Below are positions 47,429 to 58,603 of a DNA stretch of 64,000 bases, piece after piece. The stretch's first letter is position 1, and every line of letters starts with the position of its first letter. The notes beneath the pieces were generated by a model. It worked only from the letters and a program-made list of their open reading frames with translations. It had not been told where the DNA came from and did no database searches. The position numbers and the translations under genes are program-made. Source of the stretch: Uloborus plumipes (Eukaryota; Arthropoda; Arachnida; Araneae; Uloboridae); contig JAXGGA010000033.1 in assembly GCA_038373865.1 (NCBI GenBank), positions 62,001 to 126,000 on the forward strand. The letters run 5' to 3'.

Positions 47429-47737
47429 TTAATTACTCATTTTTTTAATTAAATTTTCCCATAGATGAAAACGAGCTGTTTGTACAAAGGGCTCAATCTC
47501 AGCTTTCACACATTGCACTTTACTGTCAAATCTGTCGGTAGTGACGCAATCACATACAGCGAGTGATGGTGGCAATTTTTTGCACATGCTTTCACCAAGG
47601 GATTCAGTAGCTAAATGGCACCCTAGAAGAAAATTCTTTGTCCGAAAACCGTTGATCCACAGACCTAAACAAGTAATATTTGCTAGTTCTTTCCAGTAGT
47701 AAATTGCCAAACTGAATACATCTATATAAATACCGAC
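47429..47737 (-). pseudogene. PIN/FEN1-like domain remnant, left arm
   Basis: Read from 47737 it gives VGIYIDVFSLAIYYWKELAN, then LGLWINGFRTKNFLLGCHLA, ESLGESMCKKLPPSLAVCDC and VTTDRFDSKVQ. Transposon-linked proteins in cnidarians and arthropods share the order VDTDV...LWI..G......LG..CK.LP..HA.TGCD(S/T)T..., which I take as a PIN/FEN1-like nuclease fold. That fold assignment is from memory, not a search. The left copy keeps the longer frame, but its GCDTT motif is altered to CDCVTT. Confidence 0.5.
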
Positions 47738-48138
47738 TCGGTATTACCGAGGGTAATAACTAATAACATGAGCTTACTGCATGGACTATAAGCCAAACCC
47801 CTTTTTCGAATCAGCTGCTTAATGGTTTTATTTTACGTCAAGTACTTCATAAAGTAAAGTCCCTTGTAGCTTGAAACTGTTTGTAGGAGGTCATCAAATT
47901 CTCCACAAATGTACATTTCGCAATCTTCCTTTACTTGTACATATTTTGAAGATTAGTGCACATAAACAAAATAAGCTGTTATTTTATTTTGAGTTCTTGA
48001 AAAGGAAGCTTTGCAATCATCAGGTGCTTTCGTCGAATGACTTGAAATTACGTAGTTTTTAATGATTTGGTTTTTACTAGGGAAATTTGACTCTAAAAAT
48101 TGTATTGAAAGGTCGAACTATCTATCGAATATTCCCAA

Positions 48139-48385
48139 CAAGGAAAATTTCTTGCTTCAAGATTGCATCAAGATTGACGTGTCAAGAAGGCAATCTTTCA
48201 TCAATCTTGCCTTAAGATTGTTATGTTACTGATTTTCGATTGTCAGAGTCTTCCCACAAGATTGTCTGACAAGGAGCATGCAACTTAATATCAACAAAAT
48301 TACAAGATAGGTTGCTTTTGCAATCTTGCATAAAGATTGTTACAACAAGAAAATATCAAGATCTTGGCATTTTCTTGTCATGGCA
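48139..48385. repeat. MITE-like block of AATCTTG/CAAGATT repeats
   Basis: More than ten direct and inverted CAATCTTG / CAAGATTG motifs lie between ACAAGGAAAATTTCTTG and GCATTTTCTTGTC. It looks like a short interspersed DNA element, but its ends are not exact. Confidence 0.5.
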
Positions 48386-49202
48386 ATCTGTATGCAAAGT
48401 GTTTTATTTATTTATTTATTTGTATTTTCATTTCAAATTCACGAATTAAATTTCATTCCTAAACTATTTCGGTTATTCTTCAATATTGATTATTTTTCTA
48501 GCCGAAGAATATTTTTAAGGCTGACACATGATCGGAAGTTCACATGAAGATACTTTTGCTTATTCTAATTGCAATTTAATTGTATTTAATGAAAATGTCT
48601 ACATTAACTTCAGATTAAACTTCACATCTTAAATCTGATATTTCATTTTAGCTTGTAGACTTCAAAAAGTGTTAAGCACTTAAAAATAACTTAATTTATC
48701 TTGATTGAATTTTTTTTTTAATTTATTTTAATTGAATTTTTGAGATCAATATTAATATTTTCTTCTTCATATTATTATTATTATTATTATTACTTATGCT
48801 TAATAGAATTAGGCTTGATAAAAATATGGTGCAATATTTGATTTATTTTTAAATTTATGATTCTTTTATTCACTATAAAGACATAAAATGCCTAGTTAGG
48901 ATTAATTGAGGAGCATTAATTGTACAGAGATAATTATTCAAATACTTGAAAAATTAAAATTGTTCGTGGTATGGCACTGCAAACCAAATGTACCTGTTTA
49001 CCAAATGCAATTATACAAGTTCAATACTTTTGGTGGTTTTGCCGAAGCTTTTTTCAAATTCGATGACCCAAGTAAAGGTTTTAAGCTAGAAGGGACTTTA
49101 TTTTATGAAGTACTTGAATTAAAGTCAATCCATTTAGAAGCAAGCTGATTTAAGAACGTTTTGTCACATATTCCATGCAGTGAACCTATGTTATTACCCT
49201 CC

Positions 49203-49480
49203 GCGTTGATACAGATGTATCCATTTCGGCAAGCAATTTACTACTGGAAAGAAACAGCAAATATTGCTTGATTAGGTCTGTTGATCGACGGTTTTCGGAC
49301 AAAGAAGTCTCTTCTAGGGAGTCATTTAGCTGTTGAATCCCTTGGTGAAAGCATATGCAAACTTTTGCCACTATTACATGCTGTAAGTGGTTGCGATACT
49401 ACCAACAGATTGGACAGTAAAGTGCAATTTTTGAAAGCTAGGACTGAGCCCATTGGTTAAACAGCTCGTTCATCTGTGGG
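49203..49480 (+). pseudogene. PIN/FEN1-like domain remnant, right arm
   Basis: RVDTDV at 49203, then after a frameshift QAIYYWKETANI, a stop, LGLLIDGFRTKKSLLGSHLA, VESLGESICKLLPLLHAVSG and CDTTNRLDSKVQFLKA. The intact LHAVSGCDTT motif complements the left arm's damaged one, so both arms descend from one coding sequence. At least two stops and one frameshift. Confidence 0.5.
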
Positions 49481-50122
49481 AAAACCTAGATTAAAACGGA
49501 GAGTAATTAAAACGGTTAGAAGTCGTTTGCACACATCGTTTTCAAGGAAAAAACTAAGAGGTGATGAACTCCGAGGATGACTGATTTCTCAAAGCATAGG
49601 TTTTTGCTTTAATTTAATGAAAGTTCTATGCGCGTCAAATGCTATGTATTTGTAAAGGGCTACAGTGCAAATATTTATTTGGAGAAATTCTTATAAAACT
49701 CAGTTGTAACCTACTGATTTATGTTTATTTGGATATGAAAAGCTTAATGATGATCTACGAATGCGTCTGCAGCAAATGACTGAGCCGTCTCTGCCAAAGT
49801 CTTTAGTTCAACCTTGTAAATAAACGTCAAATCGTTGAACAACGGCTTGCAGCTATAAAACGTCAGGATCATGTTGTATACTATAAGAAGAGTTGTCAAA
49901 ATACAAATTAGTAATTGCTTGTCTTGCTTACACATATTCTATTTCAATTCGCTGTTTTACCTTGAAAACTAATTATTTAATTAATTAAAAAAATATTATT
50001 TTTATTATTTAATTAAAAACAACCCACCACTACTTCCACTATTCGAATTAACTAAAATTATGACGAAAGTCATCAATAAAATGACCTTTAAGTATGCGAT
50101 CCATCGAGTTTCCTTATGACCG

Positions 50123-50356
50123 TTAGAAGGGGTTTAAAAAAAAAATGGACCAAATATCAGCCCGGTATGATCCATATTGTTTCTCTGTGAGCTTTCCCCA
50201 ACCAAAATCCATTAACAGATTGCTGTCCTCATATTTTGCATACTCAGTTCCCTCCAGCGCCCGGTCTAAATAGTGAGAAGTCTGTTTTAATGCAACATGC
50301 AGTAATTCAATGAACTTATTACGTGGATACTTGATTTCTACAGAAAAATGTGGCAT
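50123..50356 (-). pseudogene. Decayed open frame at the outer end of the right arm
   Basis: 77 codons: MPHFSVEIKYPRNKFIELLH, then VALKQTSHYLDRALEGTEYA, KYEDSNLLMDFGWGKLTEKQ and YGSYRADIW. The left arm has the mate (LEGVEYAKYEDRNLLMDFGW at 46664 onward) with stops, and the copy at 61690-61770 has IKYPRGKFSELLHVL. I do not recognise the protein; preservation across copies suggests it was coding in the source element. Confidence 0.35.
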
Positions 50357-50648
50357 CTCGGGAGGTTATTCGAAAGATACTGTAACGATTCGACGTTTTT
50401 TTAAACTATGAGTCACGGTTTTAACATTATTGCCAATCCTAATACAGTAGTTTATATAAATACAAAGACTTTTAAAACGTAGCCTCTCTCCAGAAGGTAT
50501 TTCTGCCTGAGTTTGAGCGTAGCTAAAAGTATGCATCTAACTTTGGAAAATCAAAAAGATAGAATGTTGCATTTTTCCCTCAACAGTAGGGCTTTCTCTC
50601 CTAAGTTAAAAAAAAAATATAACTTTAACAAAACCCGAAAATTTCTAA

Positions 50649-52025
50649 TTAAGAGCAAGAATCTGAGAGAGTGTCACGCCTGTGATTCATGACCTCTCAG
50701 ATTTTCTCCCAAAAATTACCAAATGTTTATTATCTTAATTAAAGACCAAATCCAGAATGTTTTGCTCTAAAGTTGAGTTGTTTAGTTTTTATGGATCCCT
50801 AAAGATGAAGGTGCGGCATCAAAAATTAAGCGGATTTTCAAGACATGGAAGTTGCCGTGAGCCAAAACTCTTACTAGGAACTGTTTAACTCCAATTTTCT
50901 TTTTGTATATGGAATATAGAAGGTTGAAACTTTACAAAATGAATTTTAAATTTGTGGTAAGTTGTTGCCGTAAGGTCAGTGAAGGCCCTCAAAACAAGGC
51001 ATTTATGACGTTTTTTAGCGTTTTTGAGGTCCAAAAACAGCTTATACATTTCAGTTGGCACGGCAAAAGTAGTGTCGTTTGAAAGACTAGTGTAAGCACT
51101 TTAAAATAATGTATAAATAACCGAGGAAAGTTCAACGTGCTTCTAGTTGCGTAAGGATGAAATATGAAAAATGTCATATTTTACCGATATTCAAACGGTC
51201 ATGACTTCTTCTGCCAACAACATATTGGAATATTTTTTTTGCCAATGTCATACTCTATTCTTTGTCTTAACAGAACAGTTGAGTCCTTTGAGGCGAAATG
51301 TGAAAAAATTTTTTACAAAAAATTTATTTTTTCCTGTACATTTTTTGTAAAAATTTTTTTCACATTTCGCCTCAAAGGACTCAACTGTTCTGTTAAGACA
51401 AAGAATAGAGTATGACATTGGCAAAAAAAATATTCCAATATGTTGTTGGCAGAGGAAGTTATGACCGTTTGAATATCGGTAAAATATGACATTTTTCATA
51501 TTTCGGCCTTACGCAACTAGAAGCACGTTGAACTTTCCTCGGTTATTTATACATTATTTTAAAGTGCTTACACTAGTCTTTCAAACGACATTACTTTTGC
51601 CATGCCAACTGAAATGTATAAGCTGTTTTTGGACCTCAAAAACGCTAAAAAACGTCATAAATGCCTTGTTGTGAGGGCCTTCACTGACCTTACGGCAACA
51701 ACTTACCACAAATTTAACATTCATTTTGTAAAGTTTCAACCTTCTATATTCCATATACAAAAAGAAAATTGGAGTTAAACAGTTCCTGGTAAGAGTTTTG
51801 GCTCACGGCAACTTCCATGTCTTGAAAATCCGCTTAATTTTTGATGCCGCACCTTCATCTTTAGGGGTCATTAAAAACTAAACAACTCAACTTTAGAGCA
51901 AAACATTCTGGATTTGATCTTTCAATAAGATAATAAACATTTGGTAATTTTTGGGAGAAAATCTGAGAGGTCATGAATCACCTCATAATGCTAGGCGTGA
52001 CAGTTTCTCAGATTCTTGCTCTTAA
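50649..52025. mobile_element. 1.38-kb TTAA-flanked near-perfect palindrome
   Basis: It begins TTAAGAGCAAGAATCTGAGA and ends TCTCAGATTCTTGCTCTTAA. The two arms of about 670 bp pair along their whole length with few mismatches, meeting near 51311-51352. It interrupts the repeat family also present at 61080-61810; there the uninterrupted sequence has a single TTAA (61371-61377 region), which shows that TTAA was duplicated on insertion. Its paired ORFs are mirror images, not genes. Confidence 0.9.
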
Positions 52026-52399
52026 TAACAAAAAGCAAACATATTATGGCGTTTAGCTTTAGTTAATTGCTTCGAAAAAATATGATTTGTCTACTCTTTG
52101 TAAACTTAGACCTTGAAAGTAGCATTCTAAATATGGTGGTGGTCCCAAAATCTTTGAATAAAATGCAAAACAACGATGTTTAAAAACCATTGACAGTAAA
52201 TAATCGTTAGTTATTAAAAAAATAATATTAAAAATAAATAAATAAATAAATCCCATTTGTTGATATTTCAACTAGTGGATAGAGAAAGATGTATCTTTTT
52301 CATCGCATATTTTTATTGCTTATTGCTAAAATGTATAAAGGACATAGAAAGAAGAAAAAAAATAAACATTGAATGTGAAACAACGATCATTAAAAGGCA

Positions 52400-52715
52400 T
52401 AAAAAACGGCAAAAAATTATAGATGTTTCAGAAACATCGAGAGCAAAACATCGATAATACCTATAGAATTTTTTTCCCCAATGAGGTTAATATTGCAACT
52501 CCTGATTAAAGATGAAAACTTTTTAACAAGGATGCTTATCGTACATTTCTCTTTAGATTTCTTTGCCTGAATATAAAACATGGACATCGAAATCAATATC
52601 GAACCCAAAATATCGATGTTGGAAAAATATCGAACCTCAAACATCGATGGTAAAAACATCGATGTTCTAACAAAAACATCGATGTTTCCAAAACATAGAC
52701 ATCGATGTGACAGCC
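52400..52715. repeat. CATCGAT palindrome cluster
   Basis: ACATCGATG and related ATCGA motifs occur about nine times, ending at GACATCGATGTGACAG. It resembles the end of AT-rich hAT-like MITEs that carry ATCGAT repeats, but I cannot define both ends. Confidence 0.5.
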
Positions 52716-52849
52716 CAAATTCAGAGCGTTTCGTTTTTTTTTTCTATGACTGTACCATTCGAATCGAAATTTTCTAAGGAAGACAATAAGACCAACCGCG
52801 AAATTGTACGATGTTAATTGGCTGAGATATCAATTAAAACGTTAATTAA

Positions 52850-53443
52850 ATTTTTTGCCCTTTTTGAAGTTCCAAGACTTTAATTTCTTTAAGTTGCCAA
52901 TTTTAAATTAAAACGTCAATTAAATTTTTGAACTATTTAAAATTCCAACACTTTTATTTCTTTCCGTTGCCATTTTGAATACGTGTTACAATAAAGTTTT
53001 AACACTTGTTCAAAGTAAGACTTTTATTTTTCCTGTTGCCATTTTGAAAATGTGTTTTAAATAAAATTCTAATTGATGTTATTAGAAGGGACTTTTTTTG
53101 GCTGCGATCAAAATATTAAAATAATATTTTCGTTTAGAATTTTTGAAATTAATTTTGCAGGAAGAAAGAGGTTTGAGATTAATTGTTTTTTGGTAAGGAA
53201 TTGTATTGGTCATTTAGGGAGAGTGTTAAGCATGCGCTACTTGACATCGCTTTCTATTCTGAGGAAGCATGTGCAAAAATTTCGAATGACTTTTTGTTGC
53301 AGGAGAGCTTTTTAGCGAGCCGCATTATCGGCGAGTAGTTTTTTGAAACTTTCCACGCTGCTTTAAAGGCGAGCCGCCTTGGCGGTTTGTTTAAACTTTC
53401 CTCACTACTTTTAAGCCCGTGCAACGCCGGGCCACGTAACTAG
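52850..53443 (+). mobile_element. Helitron 3' end
   Basis: It ends GCCCGTGCAACGCCGGGC (hairpin, 53415-53432), then CACGTAACTAG followed by T at 53444, the Helitron CTAG|T terminus. Upstream lie two to three diverged units containing TTTCCGTTGCCATTTTGAA. The 5' end was not found; the start given here is approximate. Confidence 0.6.
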
Positions 53444-54007
53444 TACATATAATAAAGACTGAATGTAAGGAAAAATATTTCTCACTTTCAAGACGTCTGA
53501 CTATAAGTTGTTGACTCCTGGGGAATATCAAGAGAGACTATCATGAATAATACTTATCCTTAAGCGATCAATTTTAAAGTAAGGGACTGTCCACAAATGA
53601 TGCCATGGTTTGAGGGAGGGGGGTGTTGTGACATTTGTAACATGAGGAAGGAAGGAATTAACAAAAAGCTTGAACTTCCCCAAAACAATTGAAATATATT
53701 TAGGAAAAATAGCATGATACATGCAATAAAGGGGGGTCAAAAATGTTGAAAAAAGCTGATATCATTAATGGGTAGCCCCTAGGTAACTAGAATATTGTGA
53801 ATCATGCTCACCTGGGTTTCCACTTGATGGTACGCAGCGTGATTACAAATGAAACCACAAGGTACGAAATTATTTTTGAAAATGATTTAAATATTTATGT
53901 TAAGTAAAGAAAAATACAAAAAAGGATTTTTTTTTCTTTCTATGAAGTCTTTTTTTTAATGGAATATGTTTTGATAACTTTGAAGGTTACTTGTCTTTCT
54001 TTTTTTT

Positions 54008-54038
<31 letters not shown>

Positions 54039-54165
54039 ATTTATTTATTTTAAATTACCAAAATGGCTTTCTAAGTATATGAAATGAGACTGCAAATGTG
54101 TGTATGAGCAAAGATATTTAGGAATGCAGAATGTTTATTTTCTAACGTTTAAAAAGTAACGTTAA
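53444..54165. other. Repeat remnants, no gene
   Basis: At about 53580-53700 the plus strand has GGGACTGTCCACAAATGATG, and the minus strand reads HVTNVTTPPSLKPWHHLWTV, a tail commonly seen in dispersed arthropod repeats. An (AAT)n tract lies at 54013-54037. Confidence 0.4.
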
Positions 54166-54710
54166 GTAAATATATTGATTCAGTGTATTCTTTTTAATAA
54201 ATATTAAACTGTAAAATCAAACAAGTCTTATAGCCTGTTCTAAATGACAAACTTGTATTGTCTCCAACAATCACTTGCAATGCTATTCAGATGTGAGTGA
54301 GTGTTCTTAAAACGTCTAACATAAATCCTTTAAAAGTGTTAAAAGTTAAAGTAAATATATTGATTCAGTGTATTCTTTTTAATAAATATTAAACTGTAAA
54401 ATCAAACAAGTCTTACAGCCTGTTCTAAATGACAAACTTGTATTGTCTCCAACAATCACTTGCGATGCTATTCAGATGTGAGTGAGTGTTCTTAAAACGT
54501 CTAACATAAATCCTTTAAAAGTGTTAAAAGTTGAAGTAAATATATTGATTCAGTGTATTCTTTTTAATAAATATTAAACTGTAAAATCAAACAAGTCTTA
54601 CAGCCTGTTCTAAATGACAAACTTGTATTGTCTCCAACAATCACTTGCAATGCTATTCAGATGTGAGTGAGTGTTTTTAAAACGTCTAACATAAATCCTT
54701 TAAAAGTGTT
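54166..54710. repeat. Tandem array, 185-bp unit, three copies
   Basis: The phrase GTAAATATATTGATTCAG starts units at 54166, 54351 and 54536, exactly 185 bp apart. The copies differ at only a few bases, and the third stops 10 bp short. There is no coding. Confidence 0.95.
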
Positions 54711-55460
54711 TTTTACTATACCTAAAAATATGTTTGAGCGTTTTACGTGTGATAATTTGACATTAACAAAGAAAGCCAGAAAAAAAGACCGTAGTTGAAT
54801 TAAGCACAAAAAGTACAAAATGCTAGCAATCAAGGCTGTCATCAAAATAATACTTAAGGAAACAGCTTAAAAGATTTAGTTTGGACAATCTTGTGTTACG
54901 GGAGGGAAGTCTTATCTCAGAGGCAATCACAGGGGATCTCTTTTCTCAGAATCTTGTTTTCGAAGTTCAAATTTACTCTTATCTTTACTTTGTCCTCAGA
55001 AAAGAAGTTACATCGGGTAAAAAAAGCATAAAAGTAGATAATAGAAGTGCCTTAGATATAAGCATGCAATCTCTATCCTACAAACTCAATTTTTGCAGAA
55101 AAAAAAATCTTTTGTCGATTTAAAATCCGTTTTTAAAATTTGGTAAATTAGTATTTTTGGCACAGTACGTGCATTTGTCGGAAATATAATATGGTTACTG
55201 TAATCACTGGTCTTACTTTTTTTTTGAAAATCAGAAAACTCAAAAAAAAAAAAAAAAAAAAAATAGGAAGGATAAAAACGATCAAATGAAAGATGCTTCT
55301 TTTTCAATTCTTTTAAAAAACATAATCCCTTTTCAAAGATTTATTAGTTTTTTTAGATAAATTGAAAAATATTAAAGTCATCATGCCGCTATGAGTTCTT
55401 TCTCAATACCTTTACGTTTGAAGCCTTAAAAAATAATGGAAAATTATGATTTTAACGCAA

Positions 55461-56133
55461 TTAACCCATTTGTGCCCAAGTTTTTTTTTTACAATTTTTT
55501 TCAATTTTTATCTGCTTAAAACTCTTAGGGCCATGCTCCACATCGACGTAAAGCAGAAAAAATAGGCAGAAGCGTAAAATGGATTCAATGGTGTTCCTAT
55601 GGAAAGTACCCGGATTTTCGGTTTCTGCCTTCAGTTTCGGTCGCGTTTTACGTTGATGTGGAGCATGGCCCTTACTTGGAATGGTTTACGTACATTTTAG
55701 GCTTAAAATAGTTCGCCGTTGCCATATTTACGAAGTTATTTAACGTCCTGTTTATGGAATATTTTGCAGATATGTGAGCAAAATACGACCTTACTTGACT
55801 TTACTGTTGCAAAATAACATTACAGAAGGCATCTGTGATCAATTTTAAGCAAATCATTTCAAAATGGTTTAATTTTATGAAAAATAAGTTCGAAAAAAAA
55901 CTTACTTTCTGCGGATACCCATACTGGATCGTTGCTTGACTGATTTGTCTGAAAATATATGTCAATAAATAAACTCTGACGTCCAAATAGTGGCTCTAAC
56001 TGCTTTTCCCAAGAAGAAAGACTATTTAATTTGTGAAAAACAGCTTTAGTAAAATGATATACCCATTACAGGTTTTTGTATGCACTAACTAACAAGCGTC
56101 CCGTTTTTAGGCTACTGGGCATAAATGGGTTAA
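55461..56133. mobile_element. TTAA-flanked piggyBac-like MITE
   Basis: TTAACCCATTTGTGCCCA at the left and TGGGCATAAATGGGTTAA at the right. TTAA followed by CCC fits piggyBac-type termini. It contains the PIF/Harbinger-like insertion 55528-55671. No transposase. Confidence 0.88.
55528..55671. mobile_element. PIF/Harbinger-like MITE (144 bp) nested in the TTAA MITE
   Basis: GGGCCATGCTCCACATC and its inverse GATGTGGAGCATGGCCC are at the ends, with a TTA duplication (55525-55527, 55672-55674). A 3-bp TTA/TAA target and GGGCC ends are typical of PIF/Harbinger. Confidence 0.88.
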
Positions 56134-56332
56134 TATTTTTTTTCCTTTCTAAAATAACAGGTTAAACTGCCTTGCGCCAAAATTTGGGAGCTTTAAATAA
56201 AACATTTGCAAAATTTCTCCAGCAGTAAGAACATGAGCATGCAGTACATTTGAAATTGATATGCGCGGAAACGCGCTATTTCATACATATTTATTTCTAA
56301 TGCTTTTATTATCAGGGTTACACTAAAAAAAC

Positions 56333-57085
56333 AGATGTTGTTTTTAGAGTATAATACAACTAATTTTATAATAAAGAACTGTAAAAAATGCTACTTTTTC
56401 AGCAATAAACTCTAAAATTACTGCTTTAGACCAATAGACTGTGAAATTGATCATTTTACAGTTTACTATAGCGCATTTCACTGTTTATTACTGCGCATTT
56501 CAGTTTTAAACTAGAAACTGTACTGCAGTAGTATATTATTGTCTTTACAGCATCATACAGCTAATTTTGTGGTACTAAACTATAAAATTGCAGCTTTACA
56601 GTAATAAACTGCTTGTTTTAGTTTATTACTGTGCATTTTAGTTTTAAACTGGAACCTCTACTTTAGTAGTATATTGTTGTCTTTACAGCATAATACAGCT
56701 AATTTTGTGGTAATAAACTATAAAATTGCTGCTTTACAGTAATAGACTGCTAGTTTTACAGTTTATTACTGTGCATTTTAGTTTTAAACTGGAACCTCTT
56801 CTGCAGTATTATATTGTTGTCTTTACAGCATAATACAGCTAATTTCGTGGTAATAAACTGTAAAATTGCTGCTTTACAGTAATAAACTGCTAGTTTTACA
56901 GTTTATTACTGTGCATTTTAGTTTTAAACTGGATCCTCTACTGCAGTATTATATTGTTGTCTTTACAGCAAAATACAGCTAATTTTGTGGTAATAATCTG
57001 TAAGATTGCTGCTTTACAGTAATAAACTGCTAGTTTTACAGTTTATTACTGTGCATTTTAGTTTTAAACCGGAACCTCTGCTGCC
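56333..57085. repeat. Tandem array, 140-bp unit, about five copies
   Basis: GGAACCTCT (or GGATCCTCT) phrases fall at 56651, 56791, 56931 and 57071, a strict 140-bp period; an older diverged unit precedes them. Each unit is rich in short inverted pairs (TTTACAGT / ACTGTAAA and TAATAAACTG / CAGTTTATTA). Confidence 0.92.
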
Positions 57086-57538
57086 TGTATTATCCTGTAA
57101 AAATAATAGTTTATTTGTTGCCGTGTATTATTTGGAAGAAGCATCCTTTTCAGAACTTCACAGGAAAATTTATTTCTAAGTCTGAAATTTAGTTTTGACA
57201 TTATCAGCTGCATTTGTTTGTGCATCATTTGTTCCATCCTCTCCTTTAACGTTTCCTTGCACCTCCAGCAAACATTAATCGATGCAATCAATCGATTGCG
57301 AGCAAACTACAACAAGCTCCCAAAGACAATAGTTTCACTTCCCGGTCTCTCTCTTTACTCAACGAATACCCCCAGCGAAAGCACCATCTGTGTACTGGGT
57401 GCTAATTTAGTTACTTCAATGAGTTCCTGTGTAATTAAATCAATGGCGATCGCCTTTATCACGCATCTTAACCGGAACAGGTGATCTGAATAGCGAATCC
57501 TGATTGGATAACGAACAATGTTTATATATATTTTTTGC
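57086..57538. other. Unassigned, less AT-rich segment between two arrays
   Basis: Short frames are open on both strands (57218-57484 plus, 57064-57291 minus) and CpG is locally more frequent (GGCGATCGCC). I recognise neither product. It may be a diverged transposon piece. Confidence 0.3.
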
Positions 57539-58603
57539 TTTTATCTTTGCACGGACTTAGCTATAGTTAAGGTGAAGTAATTTAATGTTTGGGGGGGGGG
57601 GGGGGAACAATCCTGAGGCATACGCTTGACCTTGAAAATTAAATTTTTGAGAATACAAATAAGAAAGGAAGAATAATATGAACTTTTAATAGCTGGGGGG
57701 TGGGTGGGAGGGGGAGCACTTTTTACTTTACAGTGAACCCACCTCCCCCTCTAAAAAAAACTGACTCTATATCCTCCCCTTGTTTCCCACAGTAGTGGAA
57801 AATATTTCATCTTTTATCTTTGTAGGAATTTAGCTATAGTTAAGGGGAAGTAATTTAATGTTTGGGGGGGGGGGGGGCAACAATTCTGAGACATACGCTT
57901 GACCTTGGAAATTAAATTTTTGAGAATACAAATAAGAAAGGAAAAATAATATGAACTTTTAATAGCTGGGGGTTGGGGGAGAGCATTTTCTACTTTACAG
58001 TGAACCCACCTCCCCCTCTAAAAAAACTGACTCTATATCCTCCCCTTGTTTTCCACAGTAGTGGAAAATATTTCATCTTTTATCTTTGTAGGAATTTAGC
58101 TATAGTTAAGGTGAAGTAATTTAATGTTTGAGGGGGGGGGGCAACAATCCTGAGGCATACGTTTGACCTTGGAAATTAAATTTTTGAGAATACAAATAAG
58201 AAAAGAAAAATAATATGAACTTTTAATAGCTGGGGGGGGGGGAGAGCATTTTTTACTTTACAGTGAATCCACCTCCCCCTCTAAAAAAAACTGACTATAT
58301 ATCCTCCCCTTGTTTCTCACAGTAGTGGAAAATATTTCATCTTTTATCTTTGTAGGAATTTAGCTATAGTTAAGGTGAAGTAATTTAATGTTTGGGGTGA
58401 CATAATAATCCTGAAGCATACGTTTGAAGTTGGAAATTGAATTTTTGAGAATACAAATAAGAAAGGAAGAATAATATAATCTTATAGCTGGGGGAAGGAG
58501 GGATTGACACTTTCTACTTTACAGTGAACTCCCCCCCCCCCAAAAAAAAGAAAAACTGGCTCTATATCCTCCCCTAGTTTCCCACTGTAGTGGGAAACAT
58601 TTT
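57539..58603. repeat. Tandem array, about 270-bp unit, four copies, G-rich tracts
   Basis: TTAGCTATAGTTAAGG occurs at 57557, 57830, 58096 and 58370 (periods 273, 266, 274). Each unit has one or two long G-runs (8-16 G) and a CCACCTCCCCCTC block, and the G-runs differ in length between copies. Confidence 0.93.

Larger units (their letters stand above)
46656..50265. mobile_element. Inverted composite repeat with decayed coding sequence
   Basis: The left arm (46656 to about 47735) is the reverse complement of the right arm (about 49205-50265), judged by eye at roughly 90 percent identity. About 1.5 kb of mostly unique sequence (including a MITE-like block at 48139-48385) separates them. Each arm carries remnants of a PIN/FEN1-like protein at its inner end and of a second frame (LEGTEYAKYEDSNLLMDFGW) at its outer end. 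A third partial copy lies at about 61080-63600. Confidence 0.75.

Noticed and set aside
51164..51674. ORFs MKNVIFYRYSNG... and MTFFIF.PYATRS... on both strands
   Set aside because: Mirror-image frames within the 50649-52025 hairpin; AT-rich, with no family resemblance.
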